Origin: Nitrososphaeraceae archaeon
GTDB lineage: Archaea > Thermoproteota > Nitrososphaeria > Nitrososphaerales > Nitrososphaeraceae
NCBI GenBank assembly: GCA_025923455.1
Contig: JAICFW010000104.1
Coordinates: 1 to 42,066, forward strand
DNA: 42,066 nucleotides
Direction: 5' to 3'
The notes under the pieces were generated by a model. That model ran no database searches. It worked only from the letters and a program-made list of their open reading frames with translations, and had not been told where the DNA came from. The translations under genes and the position numbers were made by a program. The first letter of the stretch is position 1. Each line of letters begins with the position of its first letter. Below are positions 41,156 to 42,066 of this stretch, piece after piece.

Positions 41156-42019
41156 ATGTACAGGAGTTTACTTTTTATTCCTGGAAACAACGAGAGATTT
41201 TTAGTAAAGTCAACTAGTCTTAAACCAGATATACTTTGTTTTGATCTGGAAGACTCCGTACCATCAAATGACAAACAAGTTGCAAGAAAACTGGTTGCTG
41301 AACATCTGGCCTCCCGACAAGAAGACAAGGAATCATCCACTTATGTTAGAATCAATTCTGTGGATTCTGGATTAGTTGAAGAAGACCTTGATAAGATAAT
41401 AGTCAACGGATTGGATGGTATTGTTATACCAAAGATTATCAATAGTCAAGAAGTTGTTGAAATTGCTGACAAAATCGGGACGCTTGGGTCAAAACGCGGT
41501 ATTTCCTCTAGAATTCGAATAATCCCATCCATAGAAACAGCTAAAGGAGTAATAAATGCTAATTCAATTGCATTAGCACATGAAAATGTGGTAGCTCTAG
41601 TCTTTGGGGTTTTTGATTATTTGTATGACATGAATATTGATGTTGAGTATGATGATGGTATTAGTTACGAATATGCACGATCAAAGATTCCAGTAGATGC
41701 CAAAGCTGCGGGAATTGAAGCATTGGATGGTATATGGCAAGAAGTAAATGATATTGATGGTTTGATTGCAGATGCAACTAACGCAAGAAAATTGGGTTAT
41801 TCTGGTAAAACATTGATTCATCCTTCTCACATAATTCCAGTTCATGATATTTTCAGACCAACAAAAAAACAAATAGAATGGGCAGAAAAAGTATTAGGTG
41901 CGTTACAAGATGCATTTGAAAAAGGAAACACTAGAGGTGCAATACTATTAGATGGTAAAATGATTGATGCGGTCCATTATAAACAGGCTAAGTCCGTAAT
42001 AAAAGCTGCAAAACAATAA
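41156..42019 (+). CDS. CitE-like HpcH/HpaI lyase (malyl/citramalyl-CoA lyase family)
   Basis: A 287-residue aldolase-type barrel. The opening YRSLLFIPGNNERFL is the CitE signature. Metal and substrate residues are seen in CFDLEDSVP (Glu/Asp), IIPSIETAKGV (Glu) and VVALVFGVFDYLYDM (Asp), and SGKTLIHPSHI closes the barrel. Stand-alone archaeal and bacterial CitE-like proteins, without CitD and CitF, cleave malyl-CoA, methylmalyl-CoA or citramalyl-CoA to acetyl-CoA plus an oxo acid. The start ATG is 19 bp after the MDR reductase stop, so the two form an operon and probably handle short-chain CoA esters together. The exact substrate is open. Confidence 0.88.
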   Translation: MYRSLLFIPGNNERFLVKSTSLKPDILCFDLEDSVPSNDKQVARKLVAEHLASRQEDKESSTYVRINSVDSGLVEEDLDKIIVNGLDGIVIPKIINSQEVVEIADKIGTLGSKRGISSRIRIIPSIETAKGVINANSIALAHENVVALVFGVFDYLYDMNIDVEYDDGISYEYARSKIPVDAKAAGIEALDGIWQEVNDIDGLIADATNARKLGYSGKTLIHPSHIIPVHDIFRPTKKQIEWAEKVLGALQDAFEKGNTRGAILLDGKMIDAVHYKQAKSVIKAAKQ

Positions 42020-42066
42020 GTAATATCTGCAAATTCATGGTAAGAGAATAGATAATGTTCCTATTT

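Overview
The window is AT-rich and densely coded, and its information-processing genes are archaeal: aIF6, thermosome, S19e, a PDCD5-family protein, RNase P subunit Rpp21/Rnp4, exosome Csl4, Nep1, archaeosine tRNA-guanine transglycosylase, an Sm-like protein, deoxyhypusine synthase and a CdvB/ESCRT-III paralogue. These sit beside a fused bacterial-type GMP synthase, a B12-dependent class II ribonucleotide reductase, heme O synthase and a probable acryloyl-CoA reductase. Together they point to a Nitrososphaerota (Thaumarchaeota) ammonia oxidiser. The low GC would suit a Nitrosocosmicus-like lineage; that genus-level guess is inference. TTG starts are frequent, and several TATA boxes lie about 25-32 nt before the start codon, as expected for leaderless transcripts.

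Layout. 1-2.1 kb (minus): an HtrA protease remnant cut by the window edge, then a TPM-domain/LemA membrane pair. 2.3-5.7 kb: aspartate kinase and branched-chain aminotransferase with a 4-bp overlap, and pyrB without pyrI beside it. 5.8-7.4 kb: a secreted protein of unknown function and aIF6. 7.6-12.8 kb (minus): class II RNR (nrdJ) and, upstream on the same strand, a 702-aa HTH + ATP-cone + degenerate NrdD protein. 12.9-15.2 kb: an ESCRT-III paralogue and a thiolase/DUF35 pair. 15.4-19.5 kb: topoisomerase IA, a nitrilase-family amidohydrolase, two small Cys-rich proteins and a MESH1/SpoT-like HD protein. 19.6-22.5 kb (plus): a zinc-ribbon protein, a SmAP, tgtA and a small lineage-type protein. 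22.6-25.7 kb (minus): hisI, threonine synthase, and a ubiquitin-like/E1 fusion. 25.9-30.5 kb (minus): a 48-aa zinc ribbon, oligoendopeptidase F, deoxyhypusine synthase, Csl4 and FUN14. 30.8-33.8 kb (plus): mptE, an unknown coiled-coil protein and guaA. 33.8-36.7 kb (minus): a PfkB kinase and the thermosome. 37-42 kb: ctaB, nep1, rnp4, S19e, PDCD5, a crotonyl/acryloyl-CoA-reductase-type MDR enzyme and a CitE-like lyase.

Most interesting candidate: the nrdJ neighbourhood. The 702-aa protein reads as a catalytically dead class III RNR. The thiyl-radical cysteine position appears to be tyrosine, and the chain ends just after the zinc site, before the glycyl-radical loop. It is fused to an N-terminal winged helix and an ATP-cone. 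The nrdJ promoter carries a perfect 15-bp inverted repeat between its TATA box and the start codon. I propose a nucleotide-sensing transcription factor, an archaeal functional counterpart of NrdR built from a retired reductase. Second is a MoaD-like ubiquitin fold, with an internal Gly-Gly, fused to its own E1 and cotranscribed with a PLP enzyme. Third is an MDR reductase that resembles crotonyl-CoA carboxylase/reductase but lacks two CO2-pocket residues, which suits the acryloyl-CoA reductase step of the 3-hydroxypropionate/4-hydroxybutyrate cycle. No tRNA, rRNA, CRISPR array or insertion sequence was seen.
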